Assembly (NCBI GenBank): GCA_028554795.2
Contig: CM068831.1
Coordinates: 67,307,982 to 67,371,981, forward strand
Reading direction: 5' to 3'
DNA length: 64,000 bases
Source: Sinohyriopsis cumingii
Lineage: Eukaryota > Mollusca > Bivalvia > Unionida > Unionidae
The position numbers and the translations under genes were made by a program. The notes under the pieces are model-generated. The model was not told the DNA's origin. It saw nothing but the letters and a program-made list of their open reading frames with translations, and did no database searches. Positions 36,486-48,120 of the stretch are shown here, piece by piece. Position 1 is the stretch's first letter, and every line of letters starts with the position of its first letter.

Positions 36486-36570
36486 GTCATCTTCGAACTT
36501 ATAAAATGGGAAATGTATAACTTACCACTGCACATGAAAACTGCAAAAAGCATAAGTGACTCGTTATTTC

Positions 36571-36580
36571 TACTTTATAA
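36571..36580 (+). repeat. Left target-site duplication of the Nimb/I-like LINE
   Basis: TACTTTATAA, repeated exactly at 42,015-42,024. The uninterrupted site in C1 reads ATTGCTACCTTATAAGTAA near 18,935-18,953, differing by one base in this stretch. Confidence 0.88.
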
Positions 36581-36839
36581 ATACCACCGTTGCCTCTATA
36601 TTATATTCCTTTATCATTCCCTTTTCCAAGTCTTAGAAGACTTCCTAGAAGGCGGTGACTCAACGGGTCAATCGGGGGGTAATTTTACCGACCTTAGAAA
36701 TTGGCGACTTCAGGGTCAATCAAAGGTAATTTTATCAACTGAGTATGGCATCTGTGTATCCCTGACACTTGAAAAGTGTCCCCTTGTTGGGCTCCTTGGT
36801 GGGTGGGGAGCACGGGTGCTGAATTTTATTCAAACCATC

Positions 36840-37678
36840 ATGGATAATTCCACCAAAAAAAAAAAAACAAACGTACCAAAACTGGACCAGAGTCGGATGA
36901 TGAGCCATGTAGTGTGGAATCCTTTCCTCGCTTCATGGTCATCCAATCGAAAAATGAGGCTAAACAACTTGCTGCACTATCGCCATTTATAGTCGAAAAT
37001 ACTATACTTGGATTAGTCGGCAAGCCGAAAAGTGTAAAAAAAAAACTAAAATCATCCGGCCTACTTGTAGAGTGTGTTCGCAAAGCACATACTGAAAATA
37101 TCCTAAAAATTAAGACCTTTCACGATATTCCAGTAACCTGCTTCGCCCACTCTACACTTAATACATCAAAAGGCGTCATTCGTTGCCGTGACCTAGCTGA
37201 AGTTAGCGACAAGGAAATCGTCGAGGGCGTGAAAAATGAAGGTGTCACTGCAGTCCGCAGAATTCGTATCAAACGAAACAACAATCTGCAGGACACCAAC
37301 ACTATTATACTAACTTTCAATAAGCCAACAGTACCTAAAGTGGTCAAAGTTGGATTCTTACAAGTTAAGGTTGAGATATACATACCAAATCCCCTCCGAT
37401 GTTACAAATGTCAAAAATAAGGTCATCATGAAGACAGATACTCTAGAAGTCAATTATGCGGCCGATGATGCGACCCCTCCCATCGGGAATCAGAGTGCAA
37501 AGCCACTCCGCATTGTGTCAACTGCGGCAAGGAACACCATGCTAGTTCCAAGGAATGCGACACATGGAAACAAGAGAAGGAAATCCAGAGGGTTAAATAC
37601 ACATCCAACATCCCCTATCCAGAGGCCACGAAGCTTCTTCAAGCTAGATCACTCCCCGGCCCATCCTTCTCAACTGTA
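36840..37678 (+). pseudogene. LINE ORF1, gag-like with CCHC knuckles
   Basis: Starts at ATG 36,840 (MDNSTKKKK). A 13-A run follows at once, and after it the meaningful frame is shifted (ESDDEPCSVESFPRF). The body contains the basic RNA-binding region ending CYKC at about 37,400. Three zinc knuckles follow; the first has a stop after CYKCQK and Tyr in place of its last Cys, and the third reads CVNCGKEHHASSKEC (near 37,505-37,550). The last part reads PYPEATKLLQARSLPG and ends near 37,678. In I-clade LINEs this protein coats the RNA. Confidence 0.8.
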
Positions 37679-38049
37679 ATGAAAAGCAGCCAAAAAGCAA
37701 CGTAAGACGCCCAAACTCAAACGAACCCACCTGAATCCCATTCCGACTCGAACATTCCGCACTACAAACCCCAGAAAAACTCAACATCGACGCAAACAAC
37801 ACTCAACAATACTCCACCACCAAGATCACCAAATAGCAAGGAAAAGTCACAAACAAATAGACAGCATAAAGCTGCACAATAGGTTTGCAGACTTAGAGGA
37901 CATGGATGCAGAAGAATCTGCTCCATGTCCTCAAGGTAGCTCCAGACCTAACAACAAAACATTCACCCCCGTACTTCCTTCAGAGAAAAAACCAGATTGC
38001 CTATGCGAAAGGTCTCACCTAGCTCCAGAATACTCAATATAAACTTATA

Positions 38050-39447
38050 ATGAAGAATACAATCATACAACGGAACTGTAGAGGACTTAAAGCCAACTAC
38101 CATGATATTCTTCTGCTTCTAAACGAACATGATCCTGCAGTACTATGTCTTCAGGAAACTCTTTGAAAGCTACGGAGAACATCACACTTAAAACCTACTC
38201 CCTGTTTAACACCTACTCACAGAATGTTGACAGGGCCTCAGGAGGAGTCTCTGTTTGTGTAAACAACAGAGCCCCTCATAGCTTCATCCATTTAAACACC
38301 AATTTGCAAGCCATTGCTGTAAGCGTCACTCTACATCGAGTGATTACATTTTGCTCTATTTACGTACACCATACACTAACCTAGTACCAAACGAACTCGA
38401 CACTCTTGTTCAACAGCTTCCAGCACCCTTTGTTTTACTCGGGGGTTTTAATGCCCATAACATTTTATGGGGATCAAATCATATAAGTGACAGAGGTCAC
38501 AAAGTTGAAGACTTTATTTCTAGACACGATATGTGTCTATATAACACCAAAACACCGACATATTTACACCCAGGCACGGGTACATACACATGCATCGATT
38601 TGACAATTTGTTCTCCTTCGCTGCTTTTGGACTATGAATGGAAGGTCGCTGATGACCTTCACAGCAGCGATCACTTCCCAATCTCCCTTGTATATCTTAA
38701 CTCTACAATTGATGAAGTAATTCCACAATGGAATTTAAAGAAAGCCGACTGGGCCAAGTTTGAAACACTCTGTAAAACTAGGCTGAATGAGGATACAGTT
38801 TTCAATGTTAACGACCCCATTCAGCATTTTACATCTTTTTTAACCGACATTGCAGAAGAATCTATCCTCAAGTCCTCAACAAACTCAAAAAGAACCCTAA
38901 AACCTTGGCTCACTAAGGAATGTAAGGAAGCCATACGACAACGCCTAGAAGCCTTGAAAAAATTTAACAATCATCCGACGCCCGAGAATTTAAGTAAATA
39001 TCGTATTATCCGGGCCAAAGCTCGCCGCACAATCAAAGAAATTAAACTAGCATCATGGAAGAAATATGTTTCCTCTTTAAACTCTCGTTCCTCAATTAGG
39101 AAAGTTTGGGACACAATCCGCAAAATAAACGAAAAGAGAAAATATTTTTCTTTCCGACATCTGAAACTGAACAATAACAATTTTAGCTCAAAACGTGACA
39201 TAGCAAATGTTCTTGCTGATACAGTCTCTAAAAATTCCTCATCATCTAATTATTCCGAAGCCTTCCAAAAATTGAAAACTCAGAAAGAAAAGTCACGTTT
39301 AAAATTCACATCCAACAACTCGGAAAGTTACAACCAATTGTTTTCACTATCAGAACTTACCGAGGCTTTAGACAAGGCCCATGATACTTCCGTCGGGCCT
39401 GACGAAATACATTACCAGTTTTTAAAACACTTCCAGAATCATCTTTA
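38050..39447 (+). pseudogene. LINE ORF2, AP-endonuclease part
   Basis: Begins MKNTIIQRNCRGLKAN at 38,050 with the catalytic Glu in CLQET near 38,145. A stop and two frame changes fall between 38,145 and 38,370. Downstream GGFNAHN (near 38,441) is the GDFNAH motif with its catalytic Asp replaced by Gly, followed by LTICS and SSDHFPI (near 38,670). The linker to the RT contains SVGPDEIHYQFLKH near 39,395-39,430. Both the frame changes and the missing Asp rule out activity. Confidence 0.85.
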
Positions 39448-40573
39448 ACATCTCTTTTGAAACTCTTCAATGATTTATAGATTACCGCTAATCTACCTAA
39501 GATATGGAAAGAAGCAACAGTAATACCAGTTCCCAAACCCGGTAAAGATAGCGAAGATCCTACCAAATATCGACCTATTGCACTCACAAACTGCGTGTGC
39601 AAAACAATGGAACGAATGATCAATTCTCGGCTTGTATGGTACCTAGAAACTAACAATTTAATATCTCCTTTCCAATGTGGCTTTCGTTATGGACGGAGCA
39701 CCAACGATCGTCTGGTTAGACTAGAAACATTCATTCGCGATGCATTTATCAAGAAAGAACATATAGTAGCGGTTTTCTTTGATTTAGAAAAGGCCTATGA
39801 CACAGCATGGAAGTACGGGATACTAATAGACCTGCACGATCTAGGTATAAAAGGCCGTCTGCCCTCTTTCATATCCAACTTCCTCTCAGACAGAGAATTA
39901 AAGGTACGAGTGGGCTCTACTCTATCAGATTTGCACGAGCAAGAGACGGGTGTGCCCCAGGGCAGTATTTTATCTGTGACACTTTTCAATATCAAAATTA
40001 ATAACATCACCAAGTGTTTGACTCCTGGTGTGGATTGCTCACTATATGTTGATGATTTTCTCATATGTTATCGGTCAAAGCACATGCATACAATTGAAAG
40101 ACAACTGCAGCAGAATATCAACAAGATTCAAAATTGGGCTAGTACGAATGGCTTCAAATTTTCGAAATTAAAAACGGTATGTATGCATTTCTGTCAATTA
40201 CGACGACACCACGATGAACCTAAACTCACGCTGGACGGAACACCTATTCCAGTTGTTGAGGAAACAAAATTTTTGAGTATTATCTTTGACAGAAAACTGA
40301 CTTTTATTCCACACCTAAAAAACTTGAAAGCCAAATGCTTAAAAGCTCTTGACCTAATTAAAGTAGTAGCGCACACTGACTGGGGTGCTGATAAAAAAAA
40401 GTCATCCTGAATTTATATAGAACGTTTATTCGCTCCAAACTAGACTATGGTTGCGTTGTGTATGGTTCAGCCCGAAAGTCATATCTTAAAATGCTTGATC
40501 CAATTCATCATCAGGGAATAAGACTGGCTCTGGGAGCATTTAATACATCCCCGTGTGAAAGCCTTCTACCTGA
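39430..40573 (+). pseudogene. LINE ORF2, reverse transcriptase
   Basis: A frame change near 39,440 precedes VIPVPKPGKDS and YRPIALT (near 39,520-39,590). The long clean frame 39,595-40,410 then gives FDLEKAYDTAW, GVPQGSILS, and the active site YVDD (40,044-40,055). A further frame change after 40,400 leads into the thumb region LDYGCVVYGSA (near 40,440). Apart from the frame changes the catalytic motifs are intact. Confidence 0.9.
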
Positions 40574-41773
40574 GTGAACGAACCACCGTTATCGCATCGT
40601 AGAGAAATGCTTTCCGCACAGTATGCTCTCAAATTAAAATCAAACCCTCTGAATCCTGCTTTTTCGGCTGTTTTTCAACCCAAATACAAAACTTTATACG
40701 AAAATCAACCAAACGCCATACCTTCCTTTGGCATTAGAATATCCTCCAGCCTTGACACTACAAATATAGATCTTTCTAAAATTCAGAAAACGTCTATCTC
40801 CGAAACACCACCCTGGCTAATTAAACAACCAAAAGTACGTTCTACGCTACACGATGGTAAAAAAATCGAAACAAACCCTTCTGTCTTCCACAACTCTTAC
40901 CATGAACTCCTCACCGAATTTAAAAACTACACCAGAATTTACACTGATGGATCAAAGGATGATGAAAAGGCTACTGCAGCCTTCGTTTCTGGAAATCACA
41001 CAACGCAAGTTCGCTTACCAAATGGAGCATCAATTTTTACAGCCGAAATCAGAGCAATAGACCTTGCTCTGCAACATATAGAAAAGAAACCTATTTTAAA
41101 CAGTATCATCTTCTCCGACTCGCTATCAGTACTCCAGTCACTACACAATAGAAAACTGGAGAACCCATTATTGAAAAACATACTCGTCATAAATACCGAG
41201 CTGAGTGTCTCCCACAATATAATATACTGTTGGTTACCTAGCCACATTGGTATTAAAGGTAACGAAAAAGCAGATCGCGCTGCTAAAATGGCCCTTACTC
41301 AAGAACCATCTGATTTTAAAATACCGTATACTGATTTTAAACCTTGTATCAGAAAGTTCTTTCGTCGGAAGTGGCAGGCATCATGGAATGATGCATTGAA
41401 TAACAAACTGCATGCAATCAAGCCAACTCTAGGAGAATGGACTCCTTCCTACAGAACCATTCGTAGGGATGAGATACTCATTGCAAGAATCCGAATTGGT
41501 CATACTTACATCACCCACTCCCACATACGAAAAGGTGAAGACCCACCAGAGTGCGTTTCTTGCAATGAACCATTGACTGTCAAACACTTTATGATAGAGT
41601 GCTTTGACCTGCAACCTACGCGCGATCGTTATTACCTTGTTCATGACATGAAAGAACTTTTTGATACTATAAACATCACTCGTATTATAGAGTTCCTGAA
41701 AGCAGTAAATATTTACTCTTTTATGATATCACCTTGTGCAGTTTTATGCAATATATATACCGTCCCATTTTAA
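40574..41773 (+). pseudogene. LINE ORF2, RNase H and C-terminal part
   Basis: A clean open stretch of about 399 codons without its own ATG-based context. It includes the RNase H acidic residues in YTDGSK, AEIRAIDLAL, FSDSLSVLQSL and GNEKADRAAK, and ends with a CxxC-type region (CVSCNEPLTVKHFMIEC) common at the end of I- and Jockey-type ORF2. RNase H removes the RNA strand during target-primed reverse transcription and is typical of the I superclade. Confidence 0.88.
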
Positions 41774-42014
41774 TACCTTTTCATCATTTTTCATTAACTT
41801 AGAATAATTACATCCCCCGTTGATCGGGAAGCTTTATTTTTCACCGTTACCGTCTTACCGTTTTAATTTCAACTATGTTTTTTATATCGCTGGTCGATAT
41901 GAGATTTTTTATAATTTTTAAAAGATTATACAAATAACATTTTGTTTGGCGCTAAATAGCCTTACAGTGCTGATGCGCCGTTAAAAATAATCAATCAATC
42001 AAACAATCAATTTT
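41774..42014 (+). other. LINE 3' UTR and ATCA-repeat tail
   Basis: AT-rich stretch ending GATGCGCCGTTAAAAATA followed by AATCA/ATCA repeats up to the target duplication. A GATGC-GC-GTTAAA motif before a TCAA-type tail is characteristic of Nimb-like 3' ends (recalled, not searched). Confidence 0.75.
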
Positions 42015-42024
42015 TACTTTATAA
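42015..42024 (+). repeat. Right target-site duplication of the Nimb/I-like LINE
   Basis: TACTTTATAA, identical to 36,571-36,580. The following GTAATAATTGACCTCG resumes the C1-like sequence (GTAATAGTTGGCCTCG at about 18,952). Confidence 0.88.
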
Positions 42025-44469
42025 GTAATAATTGACCTCGCAACCATTTGTTAAAGCAACCTGAATTGAAAGCAATAAGGTTAATTGTTTCTTTCACTAT
42101 ATTTAGCACAACGTACTCTTGGGATAATACAGGAATTTTTCATTCAGTATTACACCTTGGTACAAATTAATTTGGATCTAGTTTTGTCTTCGCATAAAGG
42201 TGTTTGAAGGCTAGTTATTTCACACAATCGTTACTTAATACATGTTGTTCAAATTGTGGACGGTGTCAAATCATCACTATATCACGCATTTGAAAAATGT
42301 GTTCATTCTTTATTTGTAGCTTCTTCTTGCAATCTTTTCTTTTTTGTTACTCTTTAAATTTCAGAATAAGCCATAGATTTTGGATTTCTAAAAAATCAAC
42401 AGCCCTGCAATAAAAGGAAAGCTTTTAAGGGACGTTATGCAATCCATAGGCTCTCAGTAAGACATGAAGTGAACACTTAAGATATTGTAAAAAAAAATCA
42501 TTAAACGGACAAAGTAACATAATATTATTGTGACGTTCTAGAATGGTGTAGTTTTGAGGAATATGGAAAACTGGTATGATACGGAAAAGTCCATATCATA
42601 TTTGGTTATAAATATATGGGACTCGTACACTTATTTGGAAAATAGTAAAGGAAGAATACCCATTATACGCAAAGTGTCCACAAACATGGAGTATTGTGTA
42701 CAATACATTAGGCATATTTGAACTGTTATTAATATGATCCATTCGTATTGATAGATGCCGCTGATATTTGGCTACAATATTCATAAGCAATTGAAAACGT
42801 AAATGTTAAGAGTTTTACTGGATATGGAATCTTCCAAGAAAACACGCATACTCCCTGCTGCCACTAGGAGAATACTGACCAAGTACGTCTGTATTTTACC
42901 TATTACTGTAAATTAATACTGGATTATGCTGGATGGTAATTTATATCCATGACAATGCAATGAACACTGAAAATAACTCGATGAACCAGGTAAGTCAAAA
43001 TGTGTTACAAATTTTAATAGCATACACTTCCCTTATGGTTTGGGTTATAAAAGGTACGTATAGCCTGTAGGTGATGACAAAGTTGTCCTATTTTACCTAT
43101 TACTGTAAATGTAGTATTTACCATCTGAAAATATCATAAAGACAATTTAATTCAGAAATGGAATTCAGCCGTAATCAAATGACATAAAACATCCCACTAC
43201 AGTTGCATTACACGAAGCCATTGAGTAACCAACGCATCTCTTAATGGCTTTCGAGTGGCGTATATACTGAGCATTGTGTGCGTGTGAGTGTGAGACAGAA
43301 GGCAAATATCATGTTTCACAATGCCCATTTTATTCAGATCGTGAAAACAGATTCCCCACAGGGATTTTCTCAAACGAATTCAGGCGCAATATCTCATCTT
43401 GCAGCATATGTCATTTCAGCATCCCAGAGAAGAGCTTCAATGGAAATAGCATTCACTAATAAGTACTTTTCACACCATATTTCTTTCAACCGTATGTGAT
43501 ATATATTTAATATTTTTCCAATGTCGTCTTGAAAAGTATTTCTACTATGGATTCTTCACTTTTTCGCTTTTTTCATTTCACTGTTACAATTGTAATTGTT
43601 GAACCATTGTTATGCAAGTGTCGGGTTATGCTCCACATTTCCAAAAATCCCATGTCATTGACATTGCAATAGATACAATCTGCAGCAGTAGGTATATAAT
43701 CGAAATATTAGCAGCCGTTCTCATTGATAACTTATTTTAACTTCTAGTGAATGGATAGCAAAATGACCATTATTTTTCTTTGGTTTGAAACGATTGCAAT
43801 ACCTCAATCACAATGCATGTCAAAAATGATGTATACGAGACAAAACTATAAGAGTGTTCACCTGCAGCAGAAGGAGCTTTTCATTATTTTCTTTTGGTTA
43901 TATTGTTAGCCCAAAGTTGATGATATTACGTGTCCAAATAAGGCAGAAAAGAATGAGGCGACAGGTTGTATTTCAAAACCTAGTTAATATTTTTTCCCAT
44001 TATTACTGATTTAGTACGGAACTTAATATTATATAGCAAACAAAATGTCATCCAAAGCAGTTTATGAAGGCCAAGAGATAGTACAGATAGCTCTGTGGGT
44101 TTCATTTCTATGAAAATATGAAAATATTAGTTTTGGTGTATATTGAACTAGTTTTTAGCTGCAGTGTTTAGTTATGTTATTTCTGTATGCCAGAACTTAA
44201 TTTTCTATTTGAGTATCACCATATTCGTAGTGAGGTTAATTTGTGCAACTCACTGTGTTAGTTGGGCTGCAATTCCCCTCATTGGAGAAAAAATAATTTC
44301 TCGTCTAGAAAAATAGTTATATTTTATGCTTACAAAGTCTATTCGGATGAATTTATAATGGACTGTTTACATCCTTCTTAGTATTCTTACCCAATGAAAT
44401 CAATCCGTCGAAATGGATAATTATTATTCAAGCAACACCCCCTTTTTGTGCATTCCCACTTATGTTTCA
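42025..44469 (+). other. FReD gene 2 upstream non-coding region
   Basis: Counterpart of 18,954-21,511. No supported gene; the short overlapping frames near 43,274 are driven by a GT-rich stretch and are also in C1 near 20,218. Confidence 0.6.
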
Positions 44470-44477
44470 TATAAATA
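44470..44477 (+). promoter_or_regulatory. TATA box of FReD gene 2
   Basis: TATAAATA, 69 bp before the ATG, the same spacing as in gene 1. The flanking GGACAGCCCTCTTAAAC and the CACATCCAGCTATA leader are also kept. Confidence 0.7.
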
Positions 44478-44538
44478 TGGACAGCCCTCTTAAACCTTTC
44501 CACATCCAGCTATATGCTAGAACAATCCTTAACTGAGA

Positions 44539-45327
44539 ATGTTTTGTTCAGTGTTCTTTACTATGACAATGGTTCGCTTATTCTTCGCTTTCCTGACGTT
44601 CTCTAAATTGTTTACAAGAGGACATCCTCAAATTAATTGTGGAAACGTCACTTCATCTACATGCCAAAATGTCTCTTTTGGAAAACCAATTGACTGCCAG
44701 GACATTTACCAAATGGGTTTTACAAAGACTGGAGGCTACATTATTTATCCCAAAGGACATCCTAATGGTATCTACGTTCGATGTGACATGCGTACAGCCG
44801 GTGGAAGATGGACTGTCATTCAGCGAAGAATCAGCGGAGATGTTGATTTCTTTCGTGAGTGGATTGATTATAAAGAGGGTTTTGGTGATCCAAATGGAAA
44901 CATGTGGCTCGGAAATGACAATATACATGACCTCACGGCTCAGGCCGATTATCAGCTGCATATAAACGTGGCTGTTTCAAATACAAATACCAGCTTTGCC
45001 ATGTATGATACTTTCTCGGTTGGAGACGAAAGTAGTGGATATCGTCTCATCGTAAAAGGCTACAGTGGAACAGCAGGCGACTCTTTCTCTTATCATGCTG
45101 ATATGAAATTCACCACCAAGGATTGGGACAAGGACAAAGACAATTCGTCAAATTGTGCCAGTAAATACAAAGGCGGTTGGTGGTACAATACTTGCCATAC
45201 TTCAAACTTAAATGGAATCTACGGATCCACCAATTTTGCTGAAGGAATAAATTGGTTTGCATATGCCGGATATCATACATCCATGTTACATGCAGACATG
45301 AAAATAAGGAGAAAACTTTTACAGTAA
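44539..45327 (+). CDS. Secreted fibrinogen-related domain protein 2 (ficolin/FREP-like lectin)
   Basis: 262 residues, same length and architecture as gene 1: signal peptide (about 1-28), then a fibrinogen-like domain. Disulfide cysteines C53/C82 and C206/C219, the calcium site D195/D197 with NCA, and WWYNTCH are all kept. Differences from gene 1: V25F in the signal peptide, then L144V, L169R, S187A, Q200K, Y201D, T204S, V209K, A213G, H221T, Y233F, Y240F, H245Y, I250L and Y251H. By hand count, codons 1-143 have one replacement and seven silent changes; codons 144-262 have 14 replaced residues and only three silent changes. The structural residues stay fixed while the presumed ligand face changes, which fits functional divergence of duplicate lectins. 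Three insertions (the Nimb/I-like LINE upstream, the CR1/L2-like LINE downstream, the 140-bp insert) entered this unit without touching the gene. Confidence 0.92.
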   Translation: MFCSVFFTMTMVRLFFAFLTFSKLFTRGHPQINCGNVTSSTCQNVSFGKPIDCQDIYQMGFTKTGGYIIYPKGHPNGIYVRCDMRTAGGRWTVIQRRISGDVDFFREWIDYKEGFGDPNGNMWLGNDNIHDLTAQADYQLHINVAVSNTNTSFAMYDTFSVGDESSGYRLIVKGYSGTAGDSFSYHADMKFTTKDWDKDKDNSSNCASKYKGGWWYNTCHTSNLNGIYGSTNFAEGINWFAYAGYHTSMLHADMKIRRKLLQ

Positions 45328-45358
45328 GAATGATACAAAATTATAAAGATGTCGCGGG

Positions 45359-45364
45359 AATAAA
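45359..45364 (+). terminator. Poly(A) signal of FReD gene 2
   Basis: AATAAA 32 bp after the stop, in the same GCGGGAATAAAAAATATT context as gene 1. Confidence 0.6.
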
Positions 45365-46690
45365 AAATATTTGTACAAATAGGGTACTGCAAACTGATGT
45401 AGATCCATATTGATTCGTGTTAATTGCGACTTTCGCAATACACCGCTTTAGTTATTTCAATATTCCTTCTTCATAAAGGGACACAGTTATGATCAATTTA
45501 TAGAACCTTTTAATTTTGCTGTCAGTATTTGGTTTGAAACGGATGCAGTTTTAATTTGTTTGTCTGAATGGAGATAGTTTAAAATTAATATGTATATTTT
45601 ATTGAAAGTATGATACTACATTTTTATTTTGTTTGTTTTGTTTTCTTATTATTATTCCCAAATTTTACTTTCACTATTTTGATGTTAATTGCAATAAACA
45701 GAACATGCGTTACATATACGATTGCAAATAACATCCTAGTTCCCTCCCCTCCCATACCGACCTAACGGATTGATCAAATGTTATAGAAACGTATTGCATA
45801 TTTATATATCCATATCAATTATTATCGAAAGTTGAAACTCTTTTTGAATGGCAACGAAATTCCCTGTTCTATTAATGGAGTTACACATGCATGTAAACGT
45901 ACAATCGTGAGTCCACGATCGGAATAAGAATAATATCTGCATATATACATATATTTCAACAAGCACCTTCCTTAGCATCTCAGTTAACAATATTGTTATG
46001 TATTGCAAAATGTGGCAAAATATTACATTTTAAGAAATGAGAAAAGATAATATTCATCCATATGTTCTGTGCTGCATAAGTATGGGCGTAAAACATAGTT
46101 TCGTACAAGCAATGAAACATGAGCAGCTTAGGTTCTTTTGTTGGGGAATGGTTGCTGTGTTTAGACTCCTGAGAGTTTTTAAAGGAAAATTAAGAGGACT
46201 TAGGAGACAATTGTTTTCCTGGAGTCGAACCTTTCGGTTGATGTCCTTGATTTATTCAGATCCCGTAACCGTAATTGTGACGTAACAGAAAGTTACTATA
46301 TTAGGTAAAATCAGACCCATGTGACTCTTTGGCATACTCGAGTGCATTGCTAACTAGGATTATCCACGAAGAATATGTAATACAATGTACATAAAATTCC
46401 ATTTTCATCATTTATAAAAGAAGACAAATAACATAAAAAGGTACACAAAATCTGAAAATATCAAATCCAGAAATAATGTTAAGTACCGGAAAATTTACAA
46501 CGATACTAAAATGCAGTCCAGTATACAACGCTGATCACCTTTCTCAGTTAATCAGGAAGTTCAAAGTTATTAGTTTCACACAAGAAAAAAATAAGTTATT
46601 ATACCTTGCGCAGATTCCGTATTTAAATCTCCGAAATTTCTAAAGTGTCATGAACTTCAATATCATTGGGTTGGCGCTTTAACAGTTGCG

Positions 46691-46692
<2 letters not shown>
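45365..46692 (+). other. FReD gene 2 downstream non-coding region
   Basis: Counterpart of 22,407-23,680. No supported gene. It ends at the (AAT)n tail of the CR1/L2-like LINE. Confidence 0.6.

Positions 46693-46737
<45 letters not shown>
46693..46737 (+). repeat. (AAT)n microsatellite, tail of the CR1/L2-like LINE
   Basis: About fifteen AAT repeats at the 3' end of the minus-strand LINE, matching the trinucleotide tails such LINEs leave at insertion. Confidence 0.92.
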
Positions 46738-46739
<2 letters not shown>

Positions 46740-48120
46740 GACTTTGTATAGCGCCTAATCTTTAGAAGCTCGAAGCGCTTTACAACTTTAGACAACACCT
46801 ATAAGATAAAAACATATAATAATATTATTACAAAAACAAACAACATGAAATTAGAACAAAATTAAAAAATAAAAGACATACTGAGAATATTACAGGTAGG
46901 AAACATTATTAGGTCTTTAAGTTTGTTCTTGCAGTCGAAATAAGTGAGCTTTGAGAGCCCTATTGAATGTGATCACTGTGTCTTTGTGTCTAAGTTAAGT
47001 TGGCAATTCATTCCACGTTGCTGGGCCCTGGTATGCAAAAGAACGCTGTCAATATGATAGTCAGAAGAGGAGCTTAAATATCTTGCTGGTGTGTACACAT
47101 GGGTGAGGTCAGATAGGTATGTTGGACTAGAGTCCGACAGTGAAACGTAGCACAGAGAACAAATTTTGTGTTTGATTCTGGATCCAATGGATAGCCAGTG
47201 TAGGGTACACAACAGCGGGGAGGTGTGCTCTGGTCGTGATACTCTTAGTATGATCGGAAGAGCTGTGTTTTAAACTTTTTGACGTTTCTGGAGTAGATAT
47301 TCAAATGAACCAGACAGGACTGACTTACAAAAGTCCAGTCTTGGAAGTACTAATGAGCACACAAGTGTTTTAGTGGCATCACCTGAAAGATATTTGCGAA
47401 TTGAGATGATGCGACTCAGCTCAAGACATGCAGCCTTGCATATGTTCATGACATGTTGGTACAATGTGAGGGTACTGTCCAGAGTGACACCTAGGTTTCG
47501 TACTGATTGTGTGAATTTAATGTTGGCGTTGCTGTTATTTATTGTTCGAGGTAAAAGATGTGAATGAGAAAGTCTTTGTGTTGTGATCAGAATGGCCTCA
47601 GTTTTATCCTCATTCATCTGCAGCTTGTTACATGTCATCCATGATTTCACATCAGAAATGCACATCTCAACACCTTGGATGGTAGCATCAACGTCAGTTG
47701 GGTGGCTAGATTTGTGTATTTGGGTGTCATCAGCGTACAATTGGTGAGACACTGGATGATGATCTATGACACTTGACAGCGACTGAGTGTACAGAATGAA
47801 GATAACAGGTCCAAGAACAGACACCTGTGGAACACGACAACATAGATCAACTGGAGTGGGTTGTATTCCATTTGCAGATACAATTTGTGTCCTGTTGACC
47901 AAGTAGGACTTGAAACACATTAAGGCTGTATTATGAATGCCAAATACATGCTGGAAACGGTGAAGTAATATATCACGGTTTATTGTGTCAAATGCTGCTG
48001 ACAAATCAAGGAGGGTGAGGACTGTAAACTAACCGCTCTCCGACGCAGAGAGAATGTCATTAACTATTTTTACAAGAGTAGTTTCAGTATTGTGGACAGG
48101 GCGACTCACGGGGTTGTTTA
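46693..48120 (-). mobile_element. 5'-truncated CR1/L2-like LINE
   Basis: Minus strand. The RT is readable from NTETTLVKIVNDIL (near 48,090), through LDLSAAFDTINRDILLHRF (near 47,990) and QLYADDTQIHKSS (near 47,735), to the thumb region and LHWLSIGSRIKHKI with SDSSPTYLSDL (near 47,190-47,090). A frame change lies between 47,270 and 47,210 and there is a stop just before FTVLTLLDLSAAF. The 3' UTR has AAGCGCTTCGAGC and GCGCTATACAAAG motifs and ends in (ATT)n, seen on the plus strand as (AAT)n at 46,693-46,737. Endonuclease and the N-terminal RT are missing, as usual after incomplete reverse transcription. Unit 1 has no copy. Confidence 0.88.

Larger units (their letters stand above)
36581..42014 (+). 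mobile_element. Near full-length Nimb/I-clade LINE, recent, non-functional
   Basis: 5,434 bp, flanked by a 10-bp target duplication and absent from C1. Order: 5' region (36,581-36,839), gag-like ORF1, then ORF2 with AP endonuclease, reverse transcriptase and RNase H, a 3' UTR, and a tail of AATCA/ATCA repeats. RNase H plus the gag-like zinc knuckles and the TCAA-type tail point to the I superclade, Nimb-like. Several frame changes (poly-A run of ORF1, endonuclease, RT, before RNase H) and internal stops make it inactive, yet all domains remain easily read. It therefore inserted fairly recently, after the array duplication. Confidence 0.9.
34401..46692 (+). repeat. Array block C, copy 2 (C2), carrying FReD gene 2
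   Basis: Colinear with C1 except for the 5,434-bp LINE at 36,581-42,014, loss of one copy of the tandem duplication, and a roughly 95-bp deletion near 44,000. Colinearity ends at the CR1/L2-like LINE tail. Removing the LINE gives a FReD-to-FReD period of about 17.5 kb. Confidence 0.87.

Noticed and set aside
46037-46285. 82-codon frame downstream of FReD gene 2
   Set aside because: The C1 counterpart (about 22,990-23,240) is frame-shifted and no motif is visible.
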